NCBI RefSeq assembly: GCF_012848475.1
Contig: NZ_CP051666.1
Coordinates: forward strand, 1,763,501 to 1,827,500
Origin: Marinobacterium sp. LSUCC0821
Lineage (GTDB): Bacteria; Pseudomonadota; Gammaproteobacteria; Pseudomonadales; Balneatricaceae
Reading direction: 5' to 3'
DNA: 64,000 nt
Shown: one piece after another, positions 29,160-41,741 of the stretch
How positions within the stretch are numbered: the first letter of the stretch is position 1
How the letters are laid out: each line of letters begins with the position of its first letter
Program-made: the position numbers and the translations under genes
Notes under the pieces: model-generated
Databases searched by the model: none
The model's input: the letters and a program-made list of their open reading frames with translations, nothing else
What the model was told of the DNA's origin: nothing

Positions 29160-30041
29160 TTACCGAAGCACAACAGCTACTTTGTTAGCTAGAAGCGCAG
29201 GGTCATCCCAAGGCAGCATGTGGCCTGCGCCGGGAATTACTTCAACATGTATTGGTTGTTTTACGTAGTTCGCGACTCGGTATGCGTATTCAAGTGATAG
29301 CACTTCATCTTGGTCGCCCTGGAGTATGGTGAGTTCGAAGGGGTAGGAATGGGTCGCTATGCCAGCGCGATGAGTAAAGAGTGACGAGAGCGTTCCGAGT
29401 GGGTAGTCGAAAATAATCTTGGGATCTTGGTTTATGTAGGGGCCTGCTGGGTGATCACCCAAAAGAGATTCCCAATCGATAAAACTCTTCAATGGCACTC
29501 GAGACGCCGGGAACCACAGGGCGCCAAAGCTTGTCCATGACCAACCCAAAGCGTGCATAAAGTCGGGTGGCACCTCAGTTAGCAAAAGAGTATCGCACAC
29601 CACTTTTTTAATTCGCGGATCATGTTCAGCAAGCGATACAGCATGGAGAGAGCCAATTGAGTAACCAAATACTGACCAATCACCTATGAATCTATCACTC
29701 ACACGATCAATCACATGAGTGAGCTGATGTCTGAACTGTTCAACGCTATAGCGTCCTTTATCCCCAGCACTGTAGCCATGCCCAGGTGGATCGACAGCGA
29801 TGACGTTAAAGCCCTGCTCAACCAGTTTCACTGCCAGCTCTGCATAGAGCTCAACATAAGTTCCTATGCCTGCTAGAAACAGCAAGTTAGGTGCATCGTC
29901 AGAACAGCGATAGATTTCGACATTTACTGCAGCATCGTAGCGCCACACTTCACGCCGTTTAAGATCTTCACGGATTCCAAGCCCATCACGTAAAGCTCGC
30001 TGCTCGGGGGTTTCAGATAGAACAACCTGCTTCCAACTCAT
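29160..30041 (-). CDS. Alpha/beta-hydrolase fold protein
   Basis: The product is 293 residues from the ATG at 30041; an in-frame GTG at 30053 is possible. The fold shows NVIAVDPPGHGYSAGDKG near residue 93, the nucleophile elbow FGYSIGSLHAVSLAEHD near 142, ILQGDQDEVLSLEYA near 241 with the acid, and GAGHMLPWD near 271 with the catalytic His. The substrate is unidentified. The start forms TAATG with the mutM stop, so translation is coupled to mutM. The structured RNA element lies downstream of its stop. Confidence 0.85.
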   Translation of the reverse strand: MSWKQVVLSETPEQRALRDGLGIREDLKRREVWRYDAAVNVEIYRCSDDAPNLLFLAGIGTYVELYAELAVKLVEQGFNVIAVDPPGHGYSAGDKGRYSVEQFRHQLTHVIDRVSDRFIGDWSVFGYSIGSLHAVSLAEHDPRIKKVVCDTLLLTEVPPDFMHALGWSWTSFGALWFPASRVPLKSFIDWESLLGDHPAGPYINQDPKIIFDYPLGTLSSLFTHRAGIATHSYPFELTILQGDQDEVLSLEYAYRVANYVKQPIHVEVIPGAGHMLPWDDPALLANKVAVVLR

Positions 30042-30853
30042 TAACGCTGACACCCACTACAGAAAACGGTTGTGCGCTGCCCCATTCGTATCTCTTTAAG
30101 TGGTTTTTCACACTGCTTACAGGGCTCGCCACCGCGTCCGTAGACAGAGAGTTCTTGGGCAAAATAACCAGGTTTACCATCACTCGATAGGAAGTCGCGC
30201 AGGGTTGTTCCACCGCGCGTGATGGCATAGTCCAGTACAGTTTTTATCTCATCTACCAGGCGAGCATAGCGCTGCTTGGTGATTTTGCCTGCCGGTTTTC
30301 TAGGATCGATACCTGCCTTAAATAGCGATTCGTTTGCGTAGATATTACCAACACCCACCACCACCTCTGAGGTCATGATGAACTGTTTCACAGGCAGTGA
30401 ACGGTTACGCGAAGCCTTGAAAAGGTAATCGACATCAAAGGCTTCAGAGAGAGGTTCCGGTCCCAATTTTGAAAGCAGCGGATGTGCGGATTCTTTGCCT
30501 TGCCAGAGGACTGAACCGAAGCGGCGAGGATCCGTAAGTCGCACCAACTTGCCATTATCAAACTCAATATCAACATGGTCATGCTTAGCTGGCGGCGTAC
30601 CTGTAGGTAAAACACGAAGACTGCCAGACATGCCAAGGTGAATCATTAGATCCCCTTCATCAAAGCGAATCAGCAGATATTTGCCACGACGCGCCACTGA
30701 GCGAACCTGCTGATCCAGAATATATTGAGGGATCTCTGCAGGTACGGGCCAACGCAGACGAGGCTCTCTGACAACAAAGGCAGTCACGGACTGTTGGTCG
30801 ACGTGAGGCTCTATGCCGCGTCGCGTGGTCTCAACTTCTGGTAATTCTGGCAC
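30041..30853 (-). CDS. mutM: Formamidopyrimidine-DNA glycosylase
   Basis: The product is 270 residues. It starts [16 protein letters not shown], with the N-terminal Pro nucleophile and Glu2 catalytic pair after Met removal. [10 protein letters not shown] near residue 70, [19 protein letters not shown] near 168, and a C-terminal zinc finger (CKQC near 244 and CSGC near 265) are present. The enzyme excises 8-oxoguanine and formamidopyrimidines and nicks the abasic site. It is full length. Oxidative-damage repair next to oxyR/recG is typical of this chromosomal neighbourhood but not evidence of a shared operon. Confidence 0.97.
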   Translation of the reverse strand: MPELPEVETTRRGIEPHVDQQSVTAFVVREPRLRWPVPAEIPQYILDQQVRSVARRGKYLLIRFDEGDLMIHLGMSGSLRVLPTGTPPAKHDHVDIEFDNGKLVRLTDPRRFGSVLWQGKESAHPLLSKLGPEPLSEAFDVDYLFKASRNRSLPVKQFIMTSEVVVGVGNIYANESLFKAGIDPRKPAGKITKQRYARLVDEIKTVLDYAITRGGTTLRDFLSSDGKPGYFAQELSVYGRGGEPCKQCEKPLKEIRMGQRTTVFCSGCQR

Positions 30854-30982
30854 CTAATTTCCTAATTAAAACTGCTCGATCTATAGCAAATTATTCTCGA
30901 GCTTAGACCTATTTAGAGATGAACCTTAACCTACTAGACGGTACAGTATCACTATCTGCAATTCATCAAGAAAGAGAAATCT

Positions 30983-32143
30983 ATGAAAAAAGTGATGCTA
31001 CTCGGTTCTGGCGAACTCGGGAAAGAGGTTGTTATTGCTCTGCAGCGCCTTGGCCATACCGTAATTGCTTGTGACTCTTACGAAAATGCCCCAGCGATGC
31101 AGGTTGCTGATGGCTTTGAGGTCTTCTCAATGCTGGATGGCGATGCGCTAGACGCCGCTGTCGCTAAACATGCGCCCGACATCATCGTGCCAGAAGTTGA
31201 GAGTATCCGTACCGACCGTTTCTACGACTATGAAGCGCAGGGTATTCAAGTGACGCCTAGCGCCAAAGCGGCCAATTTCACAATGAACCGCAAATTGATT
31301 CGTGATCTTGCGGCTAAAGACCTTGGGCTGCGCACCGCTCCTTACGACTACGCGACCAACTTTGAAGAGTTCAAAGCAGCCGTAGCAAAAGTAGGAATCC
31401 CGTGTGTCGTTAAGCCGCTTATGTCGAGCTCTGGCAAAGGGCAATCTGTAGTGAAGAGCGAAGCGGATATGCAGTTCGCGTTTGACTATGCTCTTGAGGG
31501 TTCGCGCGGCGATATCAAAGAGATGATTGTTGAGGGCTTTATCGACTTTGATTTCGAAATCACCCTTCTGACAGTGACTCAAAAAAGTGGCGATACGCTC
31601 TTCTGTGCGCCTATCGGCCACCGCCAAGAGCGAGGTGATTACCAAGAGAGCTGGCAGCCATGTTATGTAGATCCGGCGCAGCTTGAAGAGTGTAAAGAGA
31701 TGGCCGCCAAAGTGACTCAAGCCTTGGGCGGCGCTGGCATCTGGGGTATCGAATTCTTTATCTCTAGTGATGCAGTCTACTTCTCTGAGCTAAGTCCACG
31801 TCCACACGATACAGGCATGGTTACGCTTGCGGGCACACAGAACTTCAACGAGTTTGAACTTCATGCGCGCGCTCTGCTTGGCCTGCCTATCCCTGAGATC
31901 GAACAACGTTACCCAGGTGTAAGTGCTGTCATTCTTGCAGCTCAAGATGGTGTACCCAACTTCTCTGGGATCGAAGAGGCATGCAGCTACCCACAGGCAG
32001 ACCTTAAAATCTTCGGCAAACCAACAACACGTCCATACCGTCGTATGGGTGTAGCTCTCGCCTACGACCGAACTGGTGATGAGAGTATGGATGCACTGCG
32101 TGCCCGTGCTGCAGAGATCGCCTCTAAAGTGAAAGTGCACTAA
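30983..32143 (+). CDS. purT: Formate-dependent phosphoribosylglycinamide formyltransferase
   Basis: The product is 386 residues. It is an ATP-grasp enzyme with N-terminal [35 protein letters not shown] near residue 141, [16 protein letters not shown] near 180, and [20 protein letters not shown] near 253-272. It makes formyl-GAR from GAR, ATP and formate, a folate-independent alternative to PurN in purine synthesis. It is divergent from mutM with 129 bases between the starts. A strong terminator follows. Confidence 0.97.
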   Translation: MKKVMLLGSGELGKEVVIALQRLGHTVIACDSYENAPAMQVADGFEVFSMLDGDALDAAVAKHAPDIIVPEVESIRTDRFYDYEAQGIQVTPSAKAANFTMNRKLIRDLAAKDLGLRTAPYDYATNFEEFKAAVAKVGIPCVVKPLMSSSGKGQSVVKSEADMQFAFDYALEGSRGDIKEMIVEGFIDFDFEITLLTVTQKSGDTLFCAPIGHRQERGDYQESWQPCYVDPAQLEECKEMAAKVTQALGGAGIWGIEFFISSDAVYFSELSPRPHDTGMVTLAGTQNFNEFELHARALLGLPIPEIEQRYPGVSAVILAAQDGVPNFSGIEEACSYPQADLKIFGKPTTRPYRRMGVALAYDRTGDESMDALRARAAEIASKVKVH

Positions 32144-32173
32144 GTCTGATTCAGACTGCAAAATAGCATTAAA

Positions 32174-32201
32174 AAGGGGAGCGTCAGCTCCCCTTTCTTT
32201 T
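32174..32201 (+). terminator. Terminator after purT
   Basis: AAAGGGGAGC (32174-32183), GTCA, GCTCCCCTTT (32188-32197), then CTTTT. It may act in both directions, since the EamA gene converges at 32214. Confidence 0.9.
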
Positions 32202-32213
32202 ACAATTTGTAGA

Positions 32214-33095
32214 TCACGCCTGTTTAGTTGACGCCTTTTGTGTCAGATAGACACCCAATACGGTGACCACCACGCCTAGAAGAGTAAGAGCGGATAAACG
32301 CTCATCAAAGAGATACCAAGCCTCCAACGCTGTAGCAGGTGGCACAAGGTAGAAGTAACTCGCGACCTTAGCGGACTCACCCTCGCGGATCATCAGCAGT
32401 AGAAGCAAGATTGCAGAGACTGACAGACCAAATACCAACCAGATCAGGCCGCCAATAAGCTCTGGATCCCACACAACTTCACGGGTCTCAAAAGTGAATG
32501 TCAGCACACCCATCCAGACAGCTGTGGCGACATACTGGATAAACGAACCCGTCAGAAGATCTGCTCCAGTACCGAAACGCTTCTGGTAGAGCGTACCAAT
32601 CGATATAGCAAAGAGCGCGACAATTGCGGCAACCACAGCGCCTGCATTAAGTGTAAAGTTGTGATCAACCAGTCCAGATCCCAACACAATCACTACACCG
32701 AGCAGACCTAACCAAAGACCAAACCAGGCTAAACGGTTTAAGCGAGCGCCTAACCAGTACTTCGATAGAAAGGCGGTTAGAAGAGGCTGAAGACCGACGA
32801 CAATGGCTGTTACACCAGCCGGCATGTCCATCTTAATAGCGGCAAAAACACCGCCAAGGTAACCAGCGTGGATCAGCGAGCCTGTGACCAATTGATGTTT
32901 AGCGACATCCCACGATGGCCACTTAGCTCGAAATATCTGAATAAGAATAAAGAACGCGCCCAAGGTAAGAAGCATTCTGATGAAGAGATAGTTGAACGGC
33001 TCAATATAGGGCAGGCCAAAACGTGCCCCGATAAAACCGGTACTCCAGAGCAGCACAAAAGCAAAAGGTACAACACTCATCCATGATTTTGTCAT
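32214..33095 (-). CDS. DMT-superfamily (EamA) transporter
   Basis: The product is 293 residues with about ten hydrophobic helices in two EamA repeats. Signatures are VVPFAFVLLWSTGFIGARFG at the N-terminus, AIKMDMPAGVTAIVVGLQPL near residue 85, and a second-half LVPPATALEAWYLFDERLSA near 247 before LLGVVVTVLGVYL. These proteins export or import small metabolites such as amino acids. The substrate cannot be predicted here. It is convergent with purT. Confidence 0.9.
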   Translation of the reverse strand: MTKSWMSVVPFAFVLLWSTGFIGARFGLPYIEPFNYLFIRMLLTLGAFFILIQIFRAKWPSWDVAKHQLVTGSLIHAGYLGGVFAAIKMDMPAGVTAIVVGLQPLLTAFLSKYWLGARLNRLAWFGLWLGLLGVVIVLGSGLVDHNFTLNAGAVVAAIVALFAISIGTLYQKRFGTGADLLTGSFIQYVATAVWMGVLTFTFETREVVWDPELIGGLIWLVFGLSVSAILLLLLMIREGESAKVASYFYLVPPATALEAWYLFDERLSALTLLGVVVTVLGVYLTQKASTKQA

Positions 33096-33128
33096 CTGTT
33101 AATCCCAATCAAAAACCGCAGGCAAAAA

Positions 33129-33165
33129 AATACCCGCGTTAGCTTAACTAAACGCGGGTATTTTC
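33129..33165 (-). terminator. Terminator of rpmBG
   Basis: AATACCCGCGTT (33129-33140) pairs perfectly with AACGCGGGTATT (33151-33162). On the minus strand the stem is followed by a run of T residues. Confidence 0.9.
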
Positions 33166-33179
33166 AGAAGATAAAAATC

Positions 33180-33347
33180 TTATTTGATTTTAGCTTCTTT
33201 GTAGACAACGTGCTTACGTACTACTGGATCGTATTTCTTGAATTCGAATTTATCCGGAGTGTTACGCTTGTTCTTGTCAGTTGTGTAAAAGTGACCTGTA
33301 CCAGCAGAAGAAACCAAACGGATCTTTTCGCGTGCGCCTTTAGCCAT
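33180..33347 (-). CDS. rpmG: 50S ribosomal protein L33
   Basis: The product is 55 residues, starting [18 protein letters not shown] and ending [11 protein letters not shown], with the L33 core [20 protein letters not shown]. It lacks the four zinc-binding cysteines of the Zn-type form, so it is the zinc-independent version usual in this group. It lies 16 bases after rpmB, preceded by AAAGGAGCTAG as ribosome site. It is a basic component of the large subunit near the E site. Confidence 0.97.
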   Translation of the reverse strand: MAKGAREKIRLVSSAGTGHFYTTDKNKRNTPDKFEFKKYDPVVRKHVVYKEAKIK

Positions 33348-33363
33348 GATCTAGCTCCTTTGC

Positions 33364-33600
33364 TTAAACTTTGATGCCACGTGAACGAACATCAGCAAGA
33401 ACTGTATCGATACCGTTCTTGTCGATGATACGCATACCTTTAGAAGATACACGTAGACGTACGAATTTGTTTTCGCTTTCTACCCAAAAACGGTGCCAGT
33501 GCAGGTTTGGTAGGAAACGGCGGCGTGTTTTACGTTGTGAGTGAGAAACGTTGTTTCCCGTTACTGGTGCTTTACCAGTAACCATACATACTCGAGACAT
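33364..33600 (-). CDS. rpmB: 50S ribosomal protein L28
   Basis: The product is 78 residues. It begins [20 protein letters not shown] followed by [18 protein letters not shown], the L28 signature, and ends [12 protein letters not shown]. It is a large-subunit protein contacting 23S rRNA. It forms the conserved rpmB-rpmG operon. Its roughly 100-base or longer leader contains a small hairpin and is followed upstream by a REP doublet. Confidence 0.97.
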   Translation of the reverse strand: MSRVCMVTGKAPVTGNNVSHSQRKTRRRFLPNLHWHRFWVESENKFVRLRVSSKGMRIIDKNGIDTVLADVRSRGIKV

Positions 33601-33641
33601 TTTTAAACCTCATCTATTAACTCTGTCAGATGTTTATTGAT

Positions 33642-33656
33642 ATCTGCTAAGCAGAT
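33642..33656 (-). promoter_or_regulatory. Hairpin in the rpmB 5' leader
   Basis: ATCTGC (33642-33647) and GCAGAT (33651-33656) form a perfect 6-bp stem about 42-56 bases upstream of the rpmB start. Ribosomal protein operons often have leader structures, but no known L28 leader motif could be matched. A -10-like TATTAT lies further upstream near 33720. Confidence 0.35.
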
Positions 33657-33777
33657 CTCTCAGGCGGAGCGTCCAATCAAAGGACAAAAACCCATACCGG
33701 TGAGACAGAGGCGCACAATAATACAGAAGATCCGCCATATGCGCTACCCTTTTGTTGGTTTTTTGAACAAAGAACTA

Positions 33778-33855
33778 GGTCGCGGTTTTTCGCTTTGCTC
33801 AAATTAACTCCTACAACATCGCCCTGTAGGAACGAATTGCGCAGGCAAACCGTGA
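33778..33855. repeat. REP doublet (REPIN-like) between rpmB and radC
   Basis: Two inverted arms are present: GGTCGCGG...CTCCTAC (33778-33813) and GTAGGA...ACCGTGAC (33826-33855). The right arm matches that of the element at 58451-58522 except for one inserted base. The GTAGGA head and GCAGGCAAACCGTG tail resemble REP sequences of Pseudomonas and relatives. Confidence 0.8.
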
Positions 33856-33858
33856 CAG

Positions 33859-34533
33859 TTACAAAAACCCCCGCTCGGCAAAGCTGAGCGTTTGGTTACC
33901 AGCAATAATAAGGTGATCCAGAACTCTAATATCCACTAGATCAAGCGCTGCGATAATGCGATCGGTGATTTGCTGATCGGCAAGTGATGGCTCTGACACA
34001 CCTGATGGGTGGTTGTGCGCCAGGATTATCGCGCTGCAATTAAGCTCCAGCGCCTCTTGCACAATCACTCTGGGATAGACCGCAGCCGCATTAATTGTGC
34101 CGGAGAAGAGCACGCGCCACTCGATAACACGGTGCTGAGCATCTAGAAATAGACAACCAAAATGTTCACGCACTTGCCCTGCCAGCTGGGTTTGTAGATA
34201 ACGTTTCACATCATCAGGATTGTTCAAAGCAGCCCCAACTGCCAGCTGCTCTGCAAGGTAGCGCCGTCCGAGCTCTAATGCAGCTTGAAGTAGCACATAA
34301 CGTGCATCACCGGCACCCGCTAGCTGCTTAAACTGCTTACGATCCCTGTTTAACAACGATCGTAAACTGCCTGAATCTTTCAACCAGTTACGCGCTAACT
34401 CAACCGCATTACAGCCCGGCAACCCCTGCCCGACAAACAGGGCAACAAGCTCTGCATCACTCAAAACTGATGCATCTTGGTTCAAAAGACGCTCACGGGG
34501 CCGTTCATTAGCGGGCCAATCAAGTATTTTCAT
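33859..34533 (-). CDS. radC: RadC-family JAB-domain protein
   Basis: The product is 224 residues. N-terminal PANERPRERLLNQDASVLSD and LVALFVGQGLPGCNAVELA precede the helix-hairpin-helix-like region. The C-terminal metalloprotease-like JAB motif ILAHNHPSGVSEPSLADQQI is near residues 170-189. Despite the historical name, no clear DNA repair role is established. It is divergent from coaBC by 92 bases and adjoins a REP doublet. Confidence 0.95.
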   Translation of the reverse strand: MKILDWPANERPRERLLNQDASVLSDAELVALFVGQGLPGCNAVELARNWLKDSGSLRSLLNRDRKQFKQLAGAGDARYVLLQAALELGRRYLAEQLAVGAALNNPDDVKRYLQTQLAGQVREHFGCLFLDAQHRVIEWRVLFSGTINAAAVYPRVIVQEALELNCSAIILAHNHPSGVSEPSLADQQITDRIIAALDLVDIRVLDHLIIAGNQTLSFAERGFL

Positions 34534-34625
34534 AACACCTCCCTGTGTTTTTCACTACTCTGCAATCAGTATAGGTGATAATCTAGCAACCAGTTTCAAC
34601 TCAGGTTTCATAGGGCTCCCGGGGT

Positions 34626-35822
34626 ATGCATAGACTTACTAACCGCCACATTCTTATTGGTATTACTGGTGGTATCGCAGCGTATAAAGCAGCGGAATTG
34701 ACCCGCCTATTCAAAGGTGTGGGCGCTGAGGTGCGCGTTGTTCTTACTGATGCAGGTGCTGAATTCATCACGCCACTGACCCTACAAGCGCTCTCTGGCA
34801 ACCCTGTGCACCAATCGTTACTGGATCCAGAAGCCGAACAAGGGATGGGCCATATTGAGCTCGCGCGCTGGGCAGATCTGATTATTGTGGCGCCAGCGAC
34901 CGCTGATTTTATGGCGCGTCTCTCCTCTGGAATGGCGAACGATCTTCTGACGACACTCTGTCTCGCAACTGATGCGCCCATCGCATTGGCACCTGCGATG
35001 AATCAAGCGATGTGGCGTGACCCACGTACCCAGCAAAATCTTGAAGCACTGCTTTCACAAGGTGTAAACATCTTTGGCCCAGGCAGTGGTGAACAGGCAT
35101 GTGGCGATACAGGTCCAGGCCGAATGTTAGAGCCAACGCAGATAATGCAAGCCTGTGCAAATCTTATTGCGGCAGGTCCTCTAGAGGGAAAACGAGTTGT
35201 TATCACTGCCGGTCCTACGCGTGAAGCGCTCGATCCGGTGCGTTTTATTTCAAACCACAGCTCCGGCAAGATGGGTTATGCCCTAGCAGAAGCTGCGGCT
35301 AAAGCTGGCGCAGCTGTCACGCTAATAAGCGGCCCTGTTGCTCTTGCCACCCCTAAGGGTGTGCAACGAGTAGGTGTTGAGTCTGCGCAAGAGATGTTAG
35401 ATGCATCACTTATCGCTGCATCAGCTGCTGACATCTTTATTGGTGCAGCAGCCGTCGCTGACTACCGTCCAGTGATGGTCGCTGATCAGAAGATTAAGAA
35501 AGGCGCAGAAGAGGTGATGGAGATTCTGCTAACCAAAAACCCTGACATCATTGCGACTATAGCCACACTAGAACCACGACCATTTATGGTCGGCTTCGCT
35601 GCCGAGACAGAGAATGTGATCGCCTATGCTCGTTCAAAACTGGAGCGTAAGGGGCTAGACCTAGTCATCGCCAATGATGTGTCACAAAGCGATATAGGTT
35701 TTAACTCAGATGACAACGAGGTGGTGGTTGTCGGTGCAGGCGGAGAGATTGCCATGCCTCGCGCCTCGAAAGCTGCACTGGCTGAAAATTTAATCGCTCT
35801 AATTGCTGAACAGATAAATTGA
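34626..35822 (+). CDS. coaBC: Bifunctional phosphopantothenoylcysteine decarboxylase / phosphopantothenate-cysteine ligase
   Basis: The product is 398 residues. The CoaC flavoprotein half has [20 protein letters not shown] near residues 9-28, [12 protein letters not shown] near 122 and [13 protein letters not shown] near 155. The CoaB half starts with [20 protein letters not shown] and includes [18 protein letters not shown]. Together they convert phosphopantothenate and cysteine to phosphopantetheine, with CoaD (22329) acting next. It is followed by dut with one base between stop and start, as in many proteobacteria. Confidence 0.97.
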   Translation: MHRLTNRHILIGITGGIAAYKAAELTRLFKGVGAEVRVVLTDAGAEFITPLTLQALSGNPVHQSLLDPEAEQGMGHIELARWADLIIVAPATADFMARLSSGMANDLLTTLCLATDAPIALAPAMNQAMWRDPRTQQNLEALLSQGVNIFGPGSGEQACGDTGPGRMLEPTQIMQACANLIAAGPLEGKRVVITAGPTREALDPVRFISNHSSGKMGYALAEAAAKAGAAVTLISGPVALATPKGVQRVGVESAQEMLDASLIAASAADIFIGAAAVADYRPVMVADQKIKKGAEEVMEILLTKNPDIIATIATLEPRPFMVGFAAETENVIAYARSKLERKGLDLVIANDVSQSDIGFNSDDNEVVVVGAGGEIAMPRASKAALAENLIALIAEQIN

Positions 35823-35823
35823 T

Positions 35824-36279
35824 ATGAAAAAGCTACAAGTTAAGATTTTAGATAGCCGCCTAGGCAACAGCATTCCAATGCCGACCTACGCTACCGAGGG
35901 CTCTGCTGGTTTGGATCTGCGTGCTTGTGTAGAAGTACCAATGACTTTAGAGCCTGGCCAGACCGAACTTATCCCAACGGGCATGGCGATCTATATTGAA
36001 GACCCTTCACTTTGCGCAATGATCTTGCCACGTTCTGGTTTGGGGCATAAGCACGGTATCGTACTGGGCAACCTAGTGGGACTCATCGACTCCGATTATC
36101 AGGGCCAGCTATTTGTCTCTTGTTGGAATCGCGGCGATACAACCTTCACCATCGAACCTGGCGAGCGTATTGCACAGCTGGTTCTTGTGCCGGTAGTACA
36201 GGGCGATTTTGAGATTGTTGATGAGTTTACCGCGACTGACCGCGGCGAAGGCGGCTTCGGCTCTTCAGGTCGTCACTGA
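35824..36279 (+). CDS. dut: Deoxyuridine 5'-triphosphate nucleotidohydrolase
   Basis: The product is 151 residues. The five dUTPase motifs are visible: AGLDLRAC near residue 29, [12 protein letters not shown] near 68, [15 protein letters not shown] near 81 with the catalytic Asp, [10 protein letters not shown] near 120, and C-terminal [10 protein letters not shown]. It hydrolyses dUTP to dUMP and keeps uracil out of DNA. It lies between coaBC and algC. Confidence 0.97.
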   Translation: MKKLQVKILDSRLGNSIPMPTYATEGSAGLDLRACVEVPMTLEPGQTELIPTGMAIYIEDPSLCAMILPRSGLGHKHGIVLGNLVGLIDSDYQGQLFVSCWNRGDTTFTIEPGERIAQLVLVPVVQGDFEIVDEFTATDRGEGGFGSSGRH

Positions 36280-36308
36280 TTAAGCACACCTTTGGCAATT
36301 AACTCTTG

Positions 36309-39236
<2,928 letters not shown>

Positions 39237-39238
39237 TA

Positions 39239-40426
39239 ATGCAGAAGGGGCATTTCGAGTCACACTCGCTGAAGTTTTTCTTAGCCATCTTTGCTCTGAT
39301 GCTCGCCGCTGCGAACCTGCGCGGAGGGCTCGTAGTCATCGGTCCGCTTGTTGCTGATATTCGGGCATCGCTTGATATCTCTGCAGCGGCTTTTGGCTTC
39401 CTAATGACTCTGCCTCTGCTCTGTTTTGCAGGCTTCTCGTTGATTGTCCCTTGGGTCGCGAATCGATTGGCACCGATGCAGGTGGTTGCGATATCACTGC
39501 TTGTTCTCGCTATAGGTGCAATAGCGAGGGTCTTTGGCGATTACAGCATGATGGTTGCTGGCACTCTTGTGTTGGGGGCTGGCATCGCAGTTTTGAACGT
39601 ACTCATCCCATCTCTCGTGAAAGGGCTATTTCCGGGGCAAGCGAGCTGGTTAACCGGTGTTTATACGCTCGTCCTGACCACCTGTGCAGCGTTTAGCTTC
39701 TACTCGGCCATACCTTTGCGAGACTACTTTGGCGATTGGCACGCGCCTATGTATATCTGGGCAGCACTCCCGCTTTTAGCATTAGTGGTATGGCTACCGA
39801 TGCTTAAAGTGAGCTTCAAACCAGCCGCCCCAACCAACGTCAGTAGCAGCGTTTGGCGCCTGCCGAGGGCCTGGTCACTCGCCTTCTTTATGGGGCTACA
39901 GTCGGTGCAATTCTATGTATTGGCGACCTGGTTACCGCGCATATTCATGGATGCTGGTTTGAGCGATAGTGAATCGGGACTTATGACCGCGGTCTTTACC
40001 GTAATTGGGGTTCCGGCTGCACTCATGACACCGGTCATTGCCGCTAAATTACGCACCCAGCACCCTATTATTTTTATCATTACCCTGTTCGGTTTGATCG
40101 GTGTTGGCGGGCTGTGGGTTGCTCCCGCTGAGGGTCGCTATCTATGGGTTGTCTGCCTTGGTCTTTATGGCGGCTCTTCGCTTTCTCTTGCGTTGGCTTT
40201 AATTGCAATGAAGTCACACGACATGCGCCAAGCGACTGCGCTATCAGCAATGGTTCAGGGATTTGGTTATTTCCTAGCGAGCTTCGCACCGAGTCTGTTT
40301 GGTGCACTCTATGACTGGCAGCAAGATTGGTTACTGCCCATTGCAGTTCTTATCGCCCTACTCTTTGCTCAGGCAATTGCGGGCTGGCCTATTGCCAGCG
40401 CCGGTAAAGTAGATGAGCTAGCGTAG
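39239..40426 (+). CDS. MFS transporter, CynX/NimT-like
   Basis: The product is 395 residues from the ATG at 39239 (AAGG ten bases upstream). There are about twelve membrane helices. The N-terminal LAAANLRGGLVVIGPLVADI near residues 22-41 is characteristic of the CynX/NimT group, which carries cyanate, nitroimidazole resistance or unknown substrates. The gene lies 2 bases downstream of slmA, so it is probably co-transcribed. The substrate is unknown. Confidence 0.88.
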   Translation: MQKGHFESHSLKFFLAIFALMLAAANLRGGLVVIGPLVADIRASLDISAAAFGFLMTLPLLCFAGFSLIVPWVANRLAPMQVVAISLLVLAIGAIARVFGDYSMMVAGTLVLGAGIAVLNVLIPSLVKGLFPGQASWLTGVYTLVLTTCAAFSFYSAIPLRDYFGDWHAPMYIWAALPLLALVVWLPMLKVSFKPAAPTNVSSSVWRLPRAWSLAFFMGLQSVQFYVLATWLPRIFMDAGLSDSESGLMTAVFTVIGVPAALMTPVIAAKLRTQHPIIFIITLFGLIGVGGLWVAPAEGRYLWVVCLGLYGGSSLSLALALIAMKSHDMRQATALSAMVQGFGYFLASFAPSLFGALYDWQQDWLLPIAVLIALLFAQAIAGWPIASAGKVDELA

Positions 40427-40448
40427 CCAAAGTGAAAGAAACTGCAGT

Positions 40449-41738
40449 TTAGCGTTTCAATACATTAAGGGCTTTTAGCATGGTGTATGCTTGATATAGC
40501 TGAAAGTCCTCAACCGCAAGACGATCGTCATCGATCACCTCAGCAACTTTTGCATCAGTTGGGTTATCTAAATGCCCCTCTAGGTCCGCTTCGCGAATCT
40601 GACCTACCGGCGCATTCACCACATCAAGCTTATGCTCTTTAACGACGATGTCAGGCGTAATGCCCTGGGCTTGGATTGAGCGTCCATTTGGAGTGAAGTA
40701 GCGAGCAGTTGTGATCTTCACCGCACGCGAATCAGATAGTGGCAACACAGACTGTACAGAGCCCTTACCGAAACTCTGAGTACCCATCACAACTGCACGA
40801 CCCTGATCCTGAAGAGCTCCCGCGACGATCTCTGAAGCTGAAGCGGATCCGCCGTTGATCAGAACCACCATTGGGATATCTGGAACGGCCGTTTCTGCCG
40901 TGGCATTAAACTCCATCGCAGCACGCTCTACTCGGCCCTCTGTGTAGACCACAAGTCCTTCACTTAAGAAGGCATCGGATACCTCAACCGCCGCCTGCAA
41001 GACACCACCTGGGTTGTTACGCAAGTCGAGAACCAAGGCTTTCAGTTCGTTTTTTTCGTTCAGTTTTGTGATGGCGCTCTTTAGATCAGCACCCGTATTG
41101 GCTTGGAATTCACTGATGCGGATAACGCCGTATCCAGGTGCCAGTTCACGAGTACGCACACTGCGGATTTTGATTGCCGCGCGAACCACCTCAAACTGCA
41201 AAGGGGCATCTTCACCTTCGCGCATGATGGTGATTGCGATGGGCTCACCTATCTTACCGCGCATAAGGTCAACCGCTTCGCTGAGACTCATCCCCTGAAT
41301 TGAGATCTCACCTAGCTTGATAATCAGGTCGCCCGACTTAATACCTGCCTCTTTTGCTGGCGTATCGTCGAGTGGGGTGATGACGTGGACAAAACCATCC
41401 TTCATACCCACTTCGATGCCGATGCCGCCAAACTCACCGTTGGTGTGTTCCTGAAGATTTGAAAAATCGTTATCGGCCAGGTAATCAGAGTGAGGATCAA
41501 GCCCAGAAACCATGCCTCGAATAGCGTCTTCGAGAAGTTGCTTATCAGTCACTGGCTCGACATAAGAGGCTTTAATGCGGCTAAAGACCTCCGCGAACAT
41601 ACGAAGCTCCTCTAACGGAAGTTCCGTGCTCTCACTCATAGGGAGTGCGGTATGTGGCACTGGCTCAGCAGCAACGACCGAAAACGATAGGAGTGTCGCA
41701 AAAATTGCTGCCAAAGGTTTCATCTGTGCCATGTTCAA
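40449..41738 (-). CDS. Carboxyl-terminal processing peptidase (S41 family) with PDZ domain
   Basis: The product is 429 residues with a signal peptide (FATLLSFSVVAAEP). A PDZ domain lies near residues 95-170 (GGIGIEVGMKDGFVHVITPL, AKEAGIKSGDLIIKLGE). The S41 catalytic domain has LVLDLRNNPGGVL near 235, INGGSASASEIVAGAL near 294 with the catalytic Ser, and GTQSFGKGSVQSV near 317 with the Lys. It trims or degrades periplasmic proteins, in some species murein hydrolases. It lies 3 bases downstream of envC, suggesting a shared role in cell-wall turnover. Confidence 0.95.
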   Translation of the reverse strand: MNMAQMKPLAAIFATLLSFSVVAAEPVPHTALPMSESTELPLEELRMFAEVFSRIKASYVEPVTDKQLLEDAIRGMVSGLDPHSDYLADNDFSNLQEHTNGEFGGIGIEVGMKDGFVHVITPLDDTPAKEAGIKSGDLIIKLGEISIQGMSLSEAVDLMRGKIGEPIAITIMREGEDAPLQFEVVRAAIKIRSVRTRELAPGYGVIRISEFQANTGADLKSAITKLNEKNELKALVLDLRNNPGGVLQAAVEVSDAFLSEGLVVYTEGRVERAAMEFNATAETAVPDIPMVVLINGGSASASEIVAGALQDQGRAVVMGTQSFGKGSVQSVLPLSDSRAVKITTARYFTPNGRSIQAQGITPDIVVKEHKLDVVNAPVGQIREADLEGHLDNPTDAKVAEVIDDDRLAVEDFQLYQAYTMLKALNVLKR

Positions 41739-41741
41739 ATC

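Noticed and set aside
31148-31720. 190-codon minus-strand open frame inside purT
   Set aside because: It lies antisense to a fully conserved enzyme and has no recognisable motifs or ribosome site.
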